From Candidatus Heimdallarchaeota archaeon (GTDB taxonomy: Archaea > Asgardarchaeota > Heimdallarchaeia > Heimdallarchaeales > Heimdallarchaeaceae): a stretch of DNA of 64,000 nt. Below are positions 42,372-52,435 of the stretch, in pieces; position 1 is the stretch's first letter, and every line of letters starts with the position of its first letter. The notes under the pieces were generated by a model. That model was not told the origin of the DNA. It did not search any database and saw only the letters and a program-made list of their open reading frames with translations. Made by a program: the position numbers and the translations under genes. The DNA lies in the NCBI GenBank assembly GCA_030668875.1, contig DAOVER010000009.1:1-64000 (forward strand). Direction: 5' to 3'.

Positions 42372-44717
42372 CTAAGGTATGATATGAAAGTCTAGTTGCA
42401 TGTTATTCATAAGCGAGACTATTTTCTTCCCTTCTTCAGAACCTAGTGGAATACTATTAATCTGACGTATTCTTATTTCGTCTTTTCCTTTATCCTTCGT
42501 TTTCTTAAAATAATCTTGTATGGTACTTAAGATAAACATCATATTATGATCATCACTAAATTCAGGTAAAATTTCGATGTTGTTTATGTATTCAACTTTC
42601 TGTTGTTTCTTAAAGTGAAGAGCTGCGATAGGTTCTTCATTCTTAAGAATAAGTTCTGCAAAGTCTGTGGGCATAGATCTAAGAAAGAATGATCTAAGTT
42701 TGAAACGTTTAAGGAGATATTCTTTGTATAATAGAATTAACGGATCTGCTCTTGGTAAATAAACGAAATTCACTCCACTTTTATCATTTGGTTCTTCGCT
42801 TTTCTGATAAACATAAGCTGTTATTGACTTCTCTATTACCTTTGTTGTAAACTGCACATCCCTCTCTTCTTCGAGAAATCTTCCAGTTCGAACGTTCTTT
42901 GAAGCAATTAGCTCCTTAAGATATACTTCCAATTGAGTGTTAGAAAGACCAGTAAGGTTTGCTAATTGCCTAATAGAGAGTGGTAAATTAGAAGAGAGTA
43001 TTCTATAAATTATTTCTAACCATGCATCTCTTTGTGAATTTACAGATTTTGTTCTTAAATTATTCAAAAACTTAGGAACAGATAACCAAATTACTTGATT
43101 TGAAACATTCTTGGTTTGAATAATTTTGCATGCAGATTCTAGACGATGTAAAGTTGATAACAGCACTCTATCAGATAGATTCAGCGAGCTTTTCAGTTGT
43201 TTGAAATTCACTTTTTCCTTTTGCTTAATTGTATTAAGAGCTCTTTCCTCGAGTACACCTACGTTTCTCGCAGGGCTAAGTTTTGCATAATAGGAATAAT
43301 CTTCTGAATTGATTAATCCTCTAGGAAAACTGCTATACTTACCACGAACAATCTTTCTATCGATTTGCATCTCATTAAGAATGTGTTCTTTTCCAGTAGA
43401 GATACGAATCAGTAATGATTCATAGGATAGAGGGATACCAACAAAGGATAAGCTTCTAAGTAAATCAGCTTTCGTTGCAATTTGTTTGCTTTTAGTAAGG
43501 AATTGATTGTCTATAAGTAAAGGAAAGACATCTTGAATAGAGATAGATTCTTTGCTGCCTTCAGGTTTGGTCAATTTAGAACGATGATAAGTTAATCCAG
43601 AAGATCTTAGAACATAACCCCGTTGTTTTAGAGTATCAACAAAGGTACGAGATTGATTTACCAGCAGTTCAGACTGCATTTTGGGGAAAACAAGGATTTT
43701 TCCTTTATTCTCTGAAAATTCTTGTATTTTGTTTTGAATTTTTTCTTCAAGAGGAATGAATGCTGAATTTTTGATGAGATTAATCACATGTAACTTATCA
43801 CCAATTACTTTGTAATCAAATGTACAAACAGGTTTTCCAGAAACAAAAACAATTTCTTTTTGAATATCTTGTAGTACTGTAAAATCAGCTGAAGACCAAT
43901 AAATCGAATATGGATCTGTAGCCGGAAGAATCTCAATTTGATAGGATTTTTCCTTTGTTTCTTTTTCATCATACTCTTTTAAAAATTCTAATTCATCAGC
44001 AGCCAGAAACCCTTCATAACTGGAATTCTCAATGAAAGGTCCTCTAACTATCTTTTTACTCTCATATAATTCGATTATACTTGTACTTACTCTACTTCCA
44101 GATAAATTAAGGATGGACATAATCTGAGGTACAGTTATTGGACCAAAACTCTTTATGATTTTATAGATTAATTCTTGGATAGCAGACGATTGACTTTTGG
44201 ATTCTTCCTTAAGTAACATTTCAGAGCTGTAAATAGTCCAACGAGTACCATCGTAAAACATGAACACTTGAAAATTTATCCTTAGTTCAGAAAGTATATC
44301 CATTACTTCTTCTTTCTTCAATTTGAACTGTTCGATAATTCTTTGTCTTGTGGATGAACCATGTTCCCTAATGAATTCTAGAACATTTTTTGTCTGTGGT
44401 TTCTTATAATCTATTTCATCTGATAGATTGCTGTAATAAAGTAATTCAAGATTTTCTCTTCCAACGTAAGCTAGCTTTCCAGATATAAATGGTGCTTGTA
44501 TGAGATGTTTGTTTTTTATTAAAGAAGGAATTAAAGTATGAGAAAATGTTCGCATTCTAGCAAATAGTGATTCTGGGTCTTGAAATTGAACAAGATTATT
44601 CAATATTGATATCGCATGACCGTAATTGATCCCTTTGAACTCAGTGGATAAATTCTGTTTCTCAGATATGTATAGAGATAGTTCTTCGAGGTTTAATGAG
44701 ATTTGTGACACAGACAT
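42372..44717 (-). CDS. Lhr-tail paralogue with winged-helix and barrel modules
   Basis: A 781-residue protein with no helicase motifs. It is built of winged-helix segments (for example IREHGSSTRQRIIEQFKLKK and LSIRQLANLTGLSNTQLEVY) alternating with barrel modules. The barrel modules are marked by EILPATDPYSIYW (near residue 266) and YLPRADPLILLYKEY (near 654). The same modules occur in the C-terminal part of the adjacent Lhr-type helicase (LILPRSDPFTKLG near 1413). The barrels resemble the AlkZ/HTH_42-like region of bacterial Lhr. Its ATG directly follows the helicase stop, so the two are co-translated. It probably acts as a DNA-binding partner of the helicase. Confidence 0.75.
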   Translation of the reverse strand: MSVSQISLNLEELSLYISEKQNLSTEFKGINYGHAISILNNLVQFQDPESLFARMRTFSHTLIPSLIKNKHLIQAPFISGKLAYVGRENLELLYYSNLSDEIDYKKPQTKNVLEFIREHGSSTRQRIIEQFKLKKEEVMDILSELRINFQVFMFYDGTRWTIYSSEMLLKEESKSQSSAIQELIYKIIKSFGPITVPQIMSILNLSGSRVSTSIIELYESKKIVRGPFIENSSYEGFLAADELEFLKEYDEKETKEKSYQIEILPATDPYSIYWSSADFTVLQDIQKEIVFVSGKPVCTFDYKVIGDKLHVINLIKNSAFIPLEEKIQNKIQEFSENKGKILVFPKMQSELLVNQSRTFVDTLKQRGYVLRSSGLTYHRSKLTKPEGSKESISIQDVFPLLIDNQFLTKSKQIATKADLLRSLSFVGIPLSYESLLIRISTGKEHILNEMQIDRKIVRGKYSSFPRGLINSEDYSYYAKLSPARNVGVLEERALNTIKQKEKVNFKQLKSSLNLSDRVLLSTLHRLESACKIIQTKNVSNQVIWLSVPKFLNNLRTKSVNSQRDAWLEIIYRILSSNLPLSIRQLANLTGLSNTQLEVYLKELIASKNVRTGRFLEEERDVQFTTKVIEKSITAYVYQKSEEPNDKSGVNFVYLPRADPLILLYKEYLLKRFKLRSFFLRSMPTDFAELILKNEEPIAALHFKKQQKVEYINNIEILPEFSDDHNMMFILSTIQDYFKKTKDKGKDEIRIRQINSIPLGSEEGKKIVSLMNNMQLDFHIIP

Positions 44718-47700
44718 TTATTTCACCAGAGTATATGCGTTTATACCATTTACCTTTTTGATAGAAACTATCGGGGTACTACTACCATGTGAGGGAGAAA
44801 TGGTTTCTATTGCATTAATTATATAATTGAAAGACCCCTCATTCTGAACCCATGGAGCAATATTTAAATCCTTAACAGTAAGTTGCTTTTCGTTACTTGA
44901 TTCAATTTTGCATTGAGCTGCTAATTTTTGGTTTAGCAGAATTAGATAGTTGTCTCCAGAAATATCGAATCTTTCAGGCATATTATTCCTTAACAAAGAA
45001 TGTGCTACATCTGTAGGATGTAGAACATAGAATCGTCCCCTATCCTTTTCTGAGGAATAATCTCTCAAAACTTCAAACTGTTTCTCATGCATAATTAGGT
45101 CATCATAATTCTTTGAAGTGATATAGTAAAAACTCAAATCATCCTCTATGAACCGTCCACCGAATATTTCTTCCTCTTCAATTAGAGCGGATAATATCTC
45201 TTTAATTTTTATCTTTGTTAAAATAACAGGAATAAATGCACGTTCAATTATCTGATTCTCAGAAGGTAACCCTAAGCTGGAAACTATATCTTTTACGTAT
45301 CTTCTTTTGATAACTGTTAAGTCATCATCAAATTCTGGAATGAAATTAGAGATATCCCAATACTCCTGAGGGAGATATGTGTTATTAATTGATCTTACTC
45401 CAATAAGCATATTCGTTTCTAATATCCGTAAAGAGGGTTTTAGCGCCGTACCAGGACCTGTCCACTTATGGGATAAATCTTGTAGATTTGAAGTTCCTTT
45501 TGTTATATGTTTCAAGAGTTCCTCATGTTCAATTTTGAGTTTTCTCCTTTTCCTCAAACCACTTTTTCTGTAACGAGCAAATGTTAAAGAGTATAATTTA
45601 CCATCTTGACAGAGAATTTTCTTTTCCTCTAATAATTTGTTAACTAAGAAGGTAATTATTGCGTTCATTGTCTCTGGAAATCTTGTAATAATCACCTCAA
45701 AACTTAGCACTCCAAAATGGTTGATTAGGGATAGTAAACTGGTTTCATTTATTGCAAGAGAATCTTTTCTTAACCAAACTTTATCCATAACATACTTTGA
45801 TACAATATTTTTTGAGAAGACGCGTGTGATTGTGTCTCCACCCACTAAAGTATCTTGAATTAGAATAAAACCTGTTTTAATTAAAGAATCTTTGATGAAT
45901 TTATTCACTGTTGAAAGGACGGATTTTCCATTTATATCCTCTATTTGTAAACTGAGTACGCGGTGGATTTTTCGAGTATAAGAAACAAGTTCCGATGCAA
46001 TTTTTTGAAGCAATAGGAAATTGTAAGCAACTATATCATCAAGCTGCAAATTATAGATCTGTAGATACTTCCCACGGTGAAGTTTGTACTCAACCGAGCC
46101 TACAACCTCACCATCCAAAAGAATAGGATCAATCTTTCCTTCTCCATAAACATCTCGGATGTGAAGTCTTAACCCTAATTTCGTAAATGGATCAGAACGT
46201 GGAAGGATAAGTGTTTTCTCATCTTCATGTAGAGAGAGGTTGATGAATTCTGCTTTTAGTTTACTAATAGTTTCAAAACGTTTATGAGTCAGATAGTAAT
46301 TAGTTTCTCTAGTTGTGAGTTTCTTTTCGATTATTTTCTTCTTCTTAATTAAATCACGGATATGTTTTTCAACATCACTATACTTGAATCCTGAGATGTG
46401 TGTAAGCTCAATCAAGGATACTGGTCCTAACGATTCTATCAGTTTATTCAAGATGAATTGGATGCTTTTATCATAATCAGGTAATTTATCAAATGTGAAA
46501 TACCTTGATGAGATATCATAAACATTCGGTACAAATTGTTTTGGCAGAAATGAATCAATAGCAACAGACTTTCTCACTAGATGAAGTGTTTTGTCAAGAA
46601 TCATGATGCTTTCTTGTATTATATCCTCGTCAAGATCAATATGTTCAACCAACTCTCTTCTTGTCATTGGTCCATATTTTTGAAGTGTGTTGAGAATTTT
46701 CTCCTCAACCTTAGACAATTCGAACTTTTCTCTGTATGCGACATAGTAATAGGGGAAATGCTCTCTACTCACATAAGACAATCTATTATGACTAAATCTT
46801 CCTTGAATGATTTCGTTTTTTTCAACAAGCTCTCTTACCCAATCAATATCGTAATCTTTAATTCTGAATGCCAAAGAACTCAAATCTGCAATAGAACCAA
46901 AGTCATCTAACAGATACAATATGCTTTCTTTTCCAATAAGAGCTTGTTTAAAATAAGAATCAACAGTGAAATAATAATGAACGAAATTTAGTTCTTCTGA
47001 GGTTAATAATAGTGAATCCTGTTTTCGATTACTCAAATTCCTTAGTAGTTCTCTATCTTCAAGTCTAATAAATTGAGGTTCGAGTGTGGAGGCAATAATC
47101 TGTCCTTTTAGAATCTTATTCTTTTGTTCTAACTCCATAAGAGTTCTTGAGATTTTCTCTTGATCTAGAAGAAGGTATTCAACTATATCACTTTCCGACG
47201 AAGGACCATTGGTTTTTAGATATCGTAGAACAATGTTCTCCAAACAAACTTCAGGATCAAGCTTCCTGGCTTTTACTCTAAACGATTCTGGAACAAAATC
47301 TTCTATTGAAATATATTTCCAAGTTGTTTTTCCTTTATATGTCTCAAAATCCATTCGAGTTATGAGAATAGCTCGTTCAAGCTTTTCAAGACTTAATTTA
47401 ACCTCTTGATTTGGAAGCTCTAAATCCGCTGAGATTTTTGTAGAAGATATAGGAAATTTTTCTTTGACTAAGTCAAGAATTTGTTTATCTTTTTCTGAAA
47501 GCTCAATTGACTGCAAATATATGTTCCAATAGAGGGGAAAATCCTCCAAAGAGATAGTTCTTCGTTCTGTTTGAGAAAGATAAATCTCCATGAACTCTTT
47601 ATTATTGTGTAAAGCAAAAGCCCACGATTTAATTTGTTTGGGGTCAGAAATACAGCGATGATATATGCTAGGAGGCACACTTTCTATTGTTCTTATTGGA

Positions 47701-50444
47701 GAAATAGCTTTAATAGCACGCCTCAGCTGTTTAAGAGAAGATATAGGAAGTTCTTCATTTCTGTAACTACGGTTATTGAATATACTGTCTACTAAATCCT
47801 TCCTGAAAAGTATCTCTTTGGTGCCTTCTTTTCCAAAAACCTTGGACAGAACCTGTTGGTGTAATTCTCTTAGTAAAGCACTTCTATCAGAAATCTGAAC
47901 GATATCCGCTATACCTAAAAGAACAATACCATGAGCAAAAGGGCTTGGAATATCTGTTAATGGAGCTATTTTATATGTATATTCTCCTTTTTCTAACTTC
48001 TTAATGACAGAGTGAGAATTTTCTAAATCCATATAGTCTCGCAAGATTTCTCGATATGTCTCCTTAATAACACAGAAAGAATCTTGCGTTTTTAGAGTTG
48101 GAAATAATCTTCGTGCGTACATGGTTTGTCTGGAAACAGGAATGTATTTGTTACCGCTCCTTCTTAAGATCATAAGAGCTCTATTTGCAACATGTCTAAA
48201 TCGTGTTTGGAAAAGTTCAGTGTTTATGATAGCTTGTTTAACAAGATTTTCCAAGTTATCTGAAGAAATCAAGTTTGGGATGACTGAAGTATCATAGATT
48301 TTGCCTGTTGGTAGCATCAATAAGAAACCGTTATCATTAACAGCTGAAGCTACATCAGCATTAATTTCTCTACCAATAGAAAAAGCAAATGCTCGTGCAA
48401 GAGTATCATTAACCCTCCTTCCAAAGTAAGCATGAAAAATGATAGTCATTCTTCCTTGAGGATCCAAAAATGACTCAATTAGGAGAGATTTTTCGTTTGG
48501 AATAATATTCAAAAAGAGTTGCTGTTCCTTCACATAATCAACAATCGTTTTAGCAATTATCTCATCAACTTTAAATGAAGCTTGAATCCATTCAACTGTT
48601 TCTTTGGCTTTCTCTTTCTGAATTCTCTGAGCAACAACATCAACAAATCTACCAATTTGTTGGGATAATTCAAATGATCGAGGTAGTTCTTCTCCAACCC
48701 AATTAGGTATTGTTGGTCTTCTTCCGAACGACTCCGAAACTACTACACGTAATCCAACAGTTCGTTTGAATTGGTAAGAATGGCTTCCTAATACAAAAAC
48801 ATCTCCAGGAGTAAGTTTTTCAACAAACTTTTCTGAAAGAACCCCTATTCGAGTCCTATAAGTTTCAAGTTCAACCCTGTAATTTGAATTTTCAGGAATT
48901 GTACCAATATTCGTATAAAATATTAATCGAGTATTCCTCTTCTTTCCAAACGCTTTTTCTTTATGATCATACCAAATCTTTCGGTAAACTTTCTTCTCTT
49001 CAATATCTAGATTATATCCACCCAAGTACTCTAATACATTAATGTAATCAACGAAACTAAGCGTTCTGTAATTATACGAGCGCTTAATCATTGTGTAAGC
49101 TTCATCTACATTCCATCTTTTTGTTATGGATATTCCAACTATAAACTGAGCAAGAACATCAAGACAGTTTTGAGGAATCTGAACTTTATCCAGCACATGA
49201 CCATAAGCACTTTTTGTCAGCACGGCGCATTCTATAGCATCATCTCTACCAGTAACAAGGAGCCTTCCACGTGCTATTCTATCAAGAGCATGACCACTAC
49301 GACCAACTCGTTGAAGATATTTTGCTACTGTTTTGGGTGAACCTATCTGTGAAACTAACTCAACGCTTCCGATATCTATCCCCAACTCTAAGGAAGTCGA
49401 AGTTACAGCTGCAATTAACTCATTATTTTTCAACCTGTCTTCTACATCCAACCTAATTTCTCTCGATAAACTAGAATGGTGTACAGCTATAAGAGGTGTA
49501 TATTCATCCCCTAGAAACTCTTTGAGTTTGAAAGCAACGCTTTCTGCTCCTTTTCTCGTATTTGTAAAAATAATTGATGTTTCATGATCTAATGTAAGAT
49601 CAGCTAAAACAGAATAAATCCCTTCTTGCACCGCAACATAGGGAGTATGAAGCAAATCTTTTACTGGGCTTAATACTTCAAGGTCTAGTTTTCTTTGCGG
49701 AGGAAGATTAGCTATGTAGCAGTCGTTTTCTACACCATTATCATCTCTTCCAACAAGAAACCGAGCTATTTCTTCTATAGGTGCTTGTGTTGCAGATAGT
49801 CCAATCTTAGTTAATTTTTTCTCTACAAGTTGAGTTTGAAGATATTCTAAAAATAAAGATAAAAAAACACCTCTCTTGTTTGAGCTAACTTCGTGAATTT
49901 CATCTAGTATAAGCCAGCGAACACTTCTCAGATGTTGTGAGAACTTTGGAGAAGTTAGGATTAAACCTAAGCTCTCAGGAGTTGTAATCAATATATGGGG
50001 AGGAGTTTTCAGCATCTTTACTCGTTGAGATTGAGGAGTGTCTCCTGTCCGAACATCAACTCTTATTTTAGGCACAACAATATTATTTGCAGCTGCAAGA
50101 TCTTGAATTCCTTGCAGAGGTTCTTCTAGATTTTTTCTGATGTCATTTCCTAAAGCTTTGAGGGGGGAAATATAAAGGACATATATCTGATCTTTCAATT
50201 TCCCCTTGGTAGACTCTATGTAAAGCTCGTTAATTGCGGCTAGAAAGGCAGCAAAGGTTTTTCCTGAACCAGTTGAACTAAAAATCAGTGTGTTCTTCTG
50301 CTCATGTATTAGTGGAATAGAGTATAATTGTGGAGGTGTAAAACCTGCAGGGAATCTAGAGGTAAACCAATCTTTTATTTCCTCAGCTAGAAAAGAGAAA
50401 ATAGAATCAGCTGTGGAGGGGTTATCTAGATAATGCAGAGTCAT
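44718..50444 (-). CDS. Giant Lhr-type DEAD/DEAH helicase
   Basis: A 1908-residue superfamily 2 helicase. The core has Walker A FSSTGSGKTF (about 55-64), DEIHE (181-185), LSATQAP, and the VI motif YLQRVGRSGHA (about 376-386), then the Lhr-core winged helix and domain 4. Beyond about residue 850 comes an unusually long tail of winged-helix repeats and AlkZ-like barrels (LILPRSDPFTKL near 1413, VLHPTDVAHSLL near 1808). Typical Lhr-core proteins are about 900 residues and long bacterial Lhr about 1500. Lhr proteins remodel damaged DNA. A TATA box around 50472-50483 supports the start. Confidence 0.88.
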   Translation of the reverse strand: MTLHYLDNPSTADSIFSFLAEEIKDWFTSRFPAGFTPPQLYSIPLIHEQKNTLIFSSTGSGKTFAAFLAAINELYIESTKGKLKDQIYVLYISPLKALGNDIRKNLEEPLQGIQDLAAANNIVVPKIRVDVRTGDTPQSQRVKMLKTPPHILITTPESLGLILTSPKFSQHLRSVRWLILDEIHEVSSNKRGVFLSLFLEYLQTQLVEKKLTKIGLSATQAPIEEIARFLVGRDDNGVENDCYIANLPPQRKLDLEVLSPVKDLLHTPYVAVQEGIYSVLADLTLDHETSIIFTNTRKGAESVAFKLKEFLGDEYTPLIAVHHSSLSREIRLDVEDRLKNNELIAAVTSTSLELGIDIGSVELVSQIGSPKTVAKYLQRVGRSGHALDRIARGRLLVTGRDDAIECAVLTKSAYGHVLDKVQIPQNCLDVLAQFIVGISITKRWNVDEAYTMIKRSYNYRTLSFVDYINVLEYLGGYNLDIEEKKVYRKIWYDHKEKAFGKKRNTRLIFYTNIGTIPENSNYRVELETYRTRIGVLSEKFVEKLTPGDVFVLGSHSYQFKRTVGLRVVVSESFGRRPTIPNWVGEELPRSFELSQQIGRFVDVVAQRIQKEKAKETVEWIQASFKVDEIIAKTIVDYVKEQQLFLNIIPNEKSLLIESFLDPQGRMTIIFHAYFGRRVNDTLARAFAFSIGREINADVASAVNDNGFLLMLPTGKIYDTSVIPNLISSDNLENLVKQAIINTELFQTRFRHVANRALMILRRSGNKYIPVSRQTMYARRLFPTLKTQDSFCVIKETYREILRDYMDLENSHSVIKKLEKGEYTYKIAPLTDIPSPFAHGIVLLGIADIVQISDRSALLRELHQQVLSKVFGKEGTKEILFRKDLVDSIFNNRSYRNEELPISSLKQLRRAIKAISPIRTIESVPPSIYHRCISDPKQIKSWAFALHNNKEFMEIYLSQTERRTISLEDFPLYWNIYLQSIELSEKDKQILDLVKEKFPISSTKISADLELPNQEVKLSLEKLERAILITRMDFETYKGKTTWKYISIEDFVPESFRVKARKLDPEVCLENIVLRYLKTNGPSSESDIVEYLLLDQEKISRTLMELEQKNKILKGQIIASTLEPQFIRLEDRELLRNLSNRKQDSLLLTSEELNFVHYYFTVDSYFKQALIGKESILYLLDDFGSIADLSSLAFRIKDYDIDWVRELVEKNEIIQGRFSHNRLSYVSREHFPYYYVAYREKFELSKVEEKILNTLQKYGPMTRRELVEHIDLDEDIIQESIMILDKTLHLVRKSVAIDSFLPKQFVPNVYDISSRYFTFDKLPDYDKSIQFILNKLIESLGPVSLIELTHISGFKYSDVEKHIRDLIKKKKIIEKKLTTRETNYYLTHKRFETISKLKAEFINLSLHEDEKTLILPRSDPFTKLGLRLHIRDVYGEGKIDPILLDGEVVGSVEYKLHRGKYLQIYNLQLDDIVAYNFLLLQKIASELVSYTRKIHRVLSLQIEDINGKSVLSTVNKFIKDSLIKTGFILIQDTLVGGDTITRVFSKNIVSKYVMDKVWLRKDSLAINETSLLSLINHFGVLSFEVIITRFPETMNAIITFLVNKLLEEKKILCQDGKLYSLTFARYRKSGLRKRRKLKIEHEELLKHITKGTSNLQDLSHKWTGPGTALKPSLRILETNMLIGVRSINNTYLPQEYWDISNFIPEFDDDLTVIKRRYVKDIVSSLGLPSENQIIERAFIPVILTKIKIKEILSALIEEEEIFGGRFIEDDLSFYYITSKNYDDLIMHEKQFEVLRDYSSEKDRGRFYVLHPTDVAHSLLRNNMPERFDISGDNYLILLNQKLAAQCKIESSNEKQLTVKDLNIAPWVQNEGSFNYIINAIETISPSHGSSTPIVSIKKVNGINAYTLVK

Positions 50445-50521
50445 CTGATGATATCAAAAATACTTTTCACTATAAATATAATTTTATTACAAAGCAAATT
50501 ACAGTATCTGGAATAAGACCA

Positions 50522-51028
50522 TTACTTTGGTTCTAAAGACATCTCAGAACTTCCTTTCTTCCCCCATTCCATAACGAATGCAGATTCACCATCTTTGTAG
50601 TACTCTTTGTATTCCTTCTTGATGTAAAAACCTAGTTTTCTATACATTTCAATAGCAGCAACATTCGATACTCTAACTTCTAGATATACGGTTTCAACTT
50701 CATGATCAATCAGTTTTTTCAAACCATATTTCATGATTTTAATACCTAATCCTTTGCGTCTATATTTGGGTATAACAGCAATTGAAATGACATGTCCTTT
50801 TGCAGATTGTACTCCAAGAAAAGATGTAAATGGGCGTTCGATTCGCGAAAGAACATATCCTATTATTTCTTCATTCATTTCTGCTACAACACAAGCATAG
50901 CCAAAATCACTTAAAATGCGATAGAAAAAATCAAAAGAATAGTTTTCAGGAAGGCAAATCTTATTTATTTTCATGATTTCATTTATATCACTTAATTCTG
51001 CTTGTCTAGTAGTGTAGATAAGTTCCAT
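50522..51028 (-). CDS. GNAT acetyltransferase, archaeal Ard1/RimI type
   Basis: A 168-residue N-acetyltransferase with acetyl-CoA-binding VIPKYRRKGLGIKIMKYGL and the substrate-side block LEVRVSNVAAIEMYRKLGFY. The N-terminal CLPENYSFDFF is typical of the NAA10/ARD1-RimI group that acetylates protein N-termini. This is a family-level assignment; alanine-, serine- and methionine-starting proteins are usual targets. The last residues (KKGSSEMSLEPK) are a short hydrophilic tail. It follows the start side of the Lhr helicase, divergently from the NSUN-like gene. Confidence 0.85.
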   Translation of the reverse strand: MELIYTTRQAELSDINEIMKINKICLPENYSFDFFYRILSDFGYACVVAEMNEEIIGYVLSRIERPFTSFLGVQSAKGHVISIAVIPKYRRKGLGIKIMKYGLKKLIDHEVETVYLEVRVSNVAAIEMYRKLGFYIKKEYKEYYKDGESAFVMEWGKKGSSEMSLEPK

Positions 51029-51146
51029 CCTCGAGCCTTCTATTATTCAAGAACAAAGTTCTTTTTTCAATTTTTTGTTAAGACGATAGAATTAGACTAA
51101 ATTAAGAATATTCTTAAAGCTCAATTTAACATTTTTATTGCTTTAA

Positions 51147-52433
51147 ATGACTACTCCTAATGACTCTACAGATGACGACCTAATGCCGGATGAAATAATT
51201 GATAGATTTATGTATGATCCTTCATTACTGCATCGCTGGTTAGAGCAATTAGGAATCAGCTATACAATCAATCTACTTTCTTCTTTACGAAAACCCAATG
51301 ATTCAATTTGGGTACAAGTAAATAGAAGTAAAATTGATTTTGATTCTTTGCTAGACATTTTTGAAGATATGAAATTTAGTGCCAGCAAACATCCACTATT
51401 TGATGATATTATTCAAGTCAAAATTGGTTTGAATGATTTTGATGATACAGAAAAAGCGTTACCAATGATTAAAGTTGATAGAGAATCAACAACAAGTATA
51501 GCGCTAGGAAAAGATGTTAATTCAACAAATGTAACCGAAGTAAATCAGTTTTTTGCAGGTGATACAGTAAGAATAATAGATTTTATTGGGAACATAATTG
51601 CTGTTGGTATTGCAGAAATTCACAGTACAGAAGTAAAAGACAAAACTGTCAGAGTGGCAGCTAAAATCATCAAATCACTAGGTATTACTCCTCAACTAAC
51701 AGAATTAATGGTGTATCGAAGAGGGTATTTCAATATCCTTACTCCAACTCAAGTGTTAAGTGTGAAATCGACATATCTGAAACCCGAAGATAATATATTA
51801 GTCATGGCAGGAGATAAAGGGGACGTAGCTAGCTATATTGCTGAATTAACAAACAATAGATGTCCTATAACTTTTATTGTCAACAACAAGCTTCAACTAA
51901 AAGCTGCAAGAAGACAAATAGCAAGAACAAAAAGTAAAGCAATAAGAATCATAAGGCGTCCGTTTCTACAATTCTTAAATGAAAATCATGAAATTAAGTA
52001 TAGTGTTGTATTTTTAGAACCACCGAATTCAAGAACTGCAATAATGCCTACATTTTCATCAAATTTGGGTATATCAAAGCTAAAAATAATAGCTACAGCT
52101 CAACAGGAAATAATTACCAATCTCTATCGTTGTCTCTACGATTTAGCAACAATCACCTACTTCACTCATTCAGTTGATGTAAGTGAAAATGAAAATGCTT
52201 ACAATCATATTTTGAGTAAGGCATACTACGAAGATGATAAATTTACTGAAGAAATTAGACAATTACAAAAGAAAAAGATAATGTTTTATAGAGATCTCCC
52301 TGAAGAAACATATTCGGATTATACTTTCGAGCACAAGAATTCTACTATCTATATTGATCCCGTAAAAACAAATAACTCTGGTGGATACATAGCCAAGTTC
52401 AAGTTTGGAAAGAAAGACAAGAATGATAATTGA
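51147..52433 (+). CDS. NSUN-family (RsmB/NOP2/Sun) protein lacking both catalytic cysteines
   Basis: A 428-residue protein with the NSUN layout. A PUA-like domain (about 110-185, FAGDTVRIIDFIGNIIAVGIA) is followed by a SAM-fold domain. Motif I is degenerate, ILVMAGDKGDVASYIAEL (217-234) for the usual D.CAAPGGK. Motif IV is FLEPPNS (289-295) for DAPCSG. Motif VI is ITYFTHSVDVSENE (336-349) for YSTCS..pEENE. Thus the nucleophile Cys (TCS to THS) and the release Cys (PCS to PNS) are both gone, so m5C synthesis by the usual route is not possible. It may be an RNA-binding pseudoenzyme. Confidence 0.72.
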   Translation: MTTPNDSTDDDLMPDEIIDRFMYDPSLLHRWLEQLGISYTINLLSSLRKPNDSIWVQVNRSKIDFDSLLDIFEDMKFSASKHPLFDDIIQVKIGLNDFDDTEKALPMIKVDRESTTSIALGKDVNSTNVTEVNQFFAGDTVRIIDFIGNIIAVGIAEIHSTEVKDKTVRVAAKIIKSLGITPQLTELMVYRRGYFNILTPTQVLSVKSTYLKPEDNILVMAGDKGDVASYIAELTNNRCPITFIVNNKLQLKAARRQIARTKSKAIRIIRRPFLQFLNENHEIKYSVVFLEPPNSRTAIMPTFSSNLGISKLKIIATAQQEIITNLYRCLYDLATITYFTHSVDVSENENAYNHILSKAYYEDDKFTEEIRQLQKKKIMFYRDLPEETYSDYTFEHKNSTIYIDPVKTNNSGGYIAKFKFGKKDKNDN

Positions 52434-52435
52434 TT

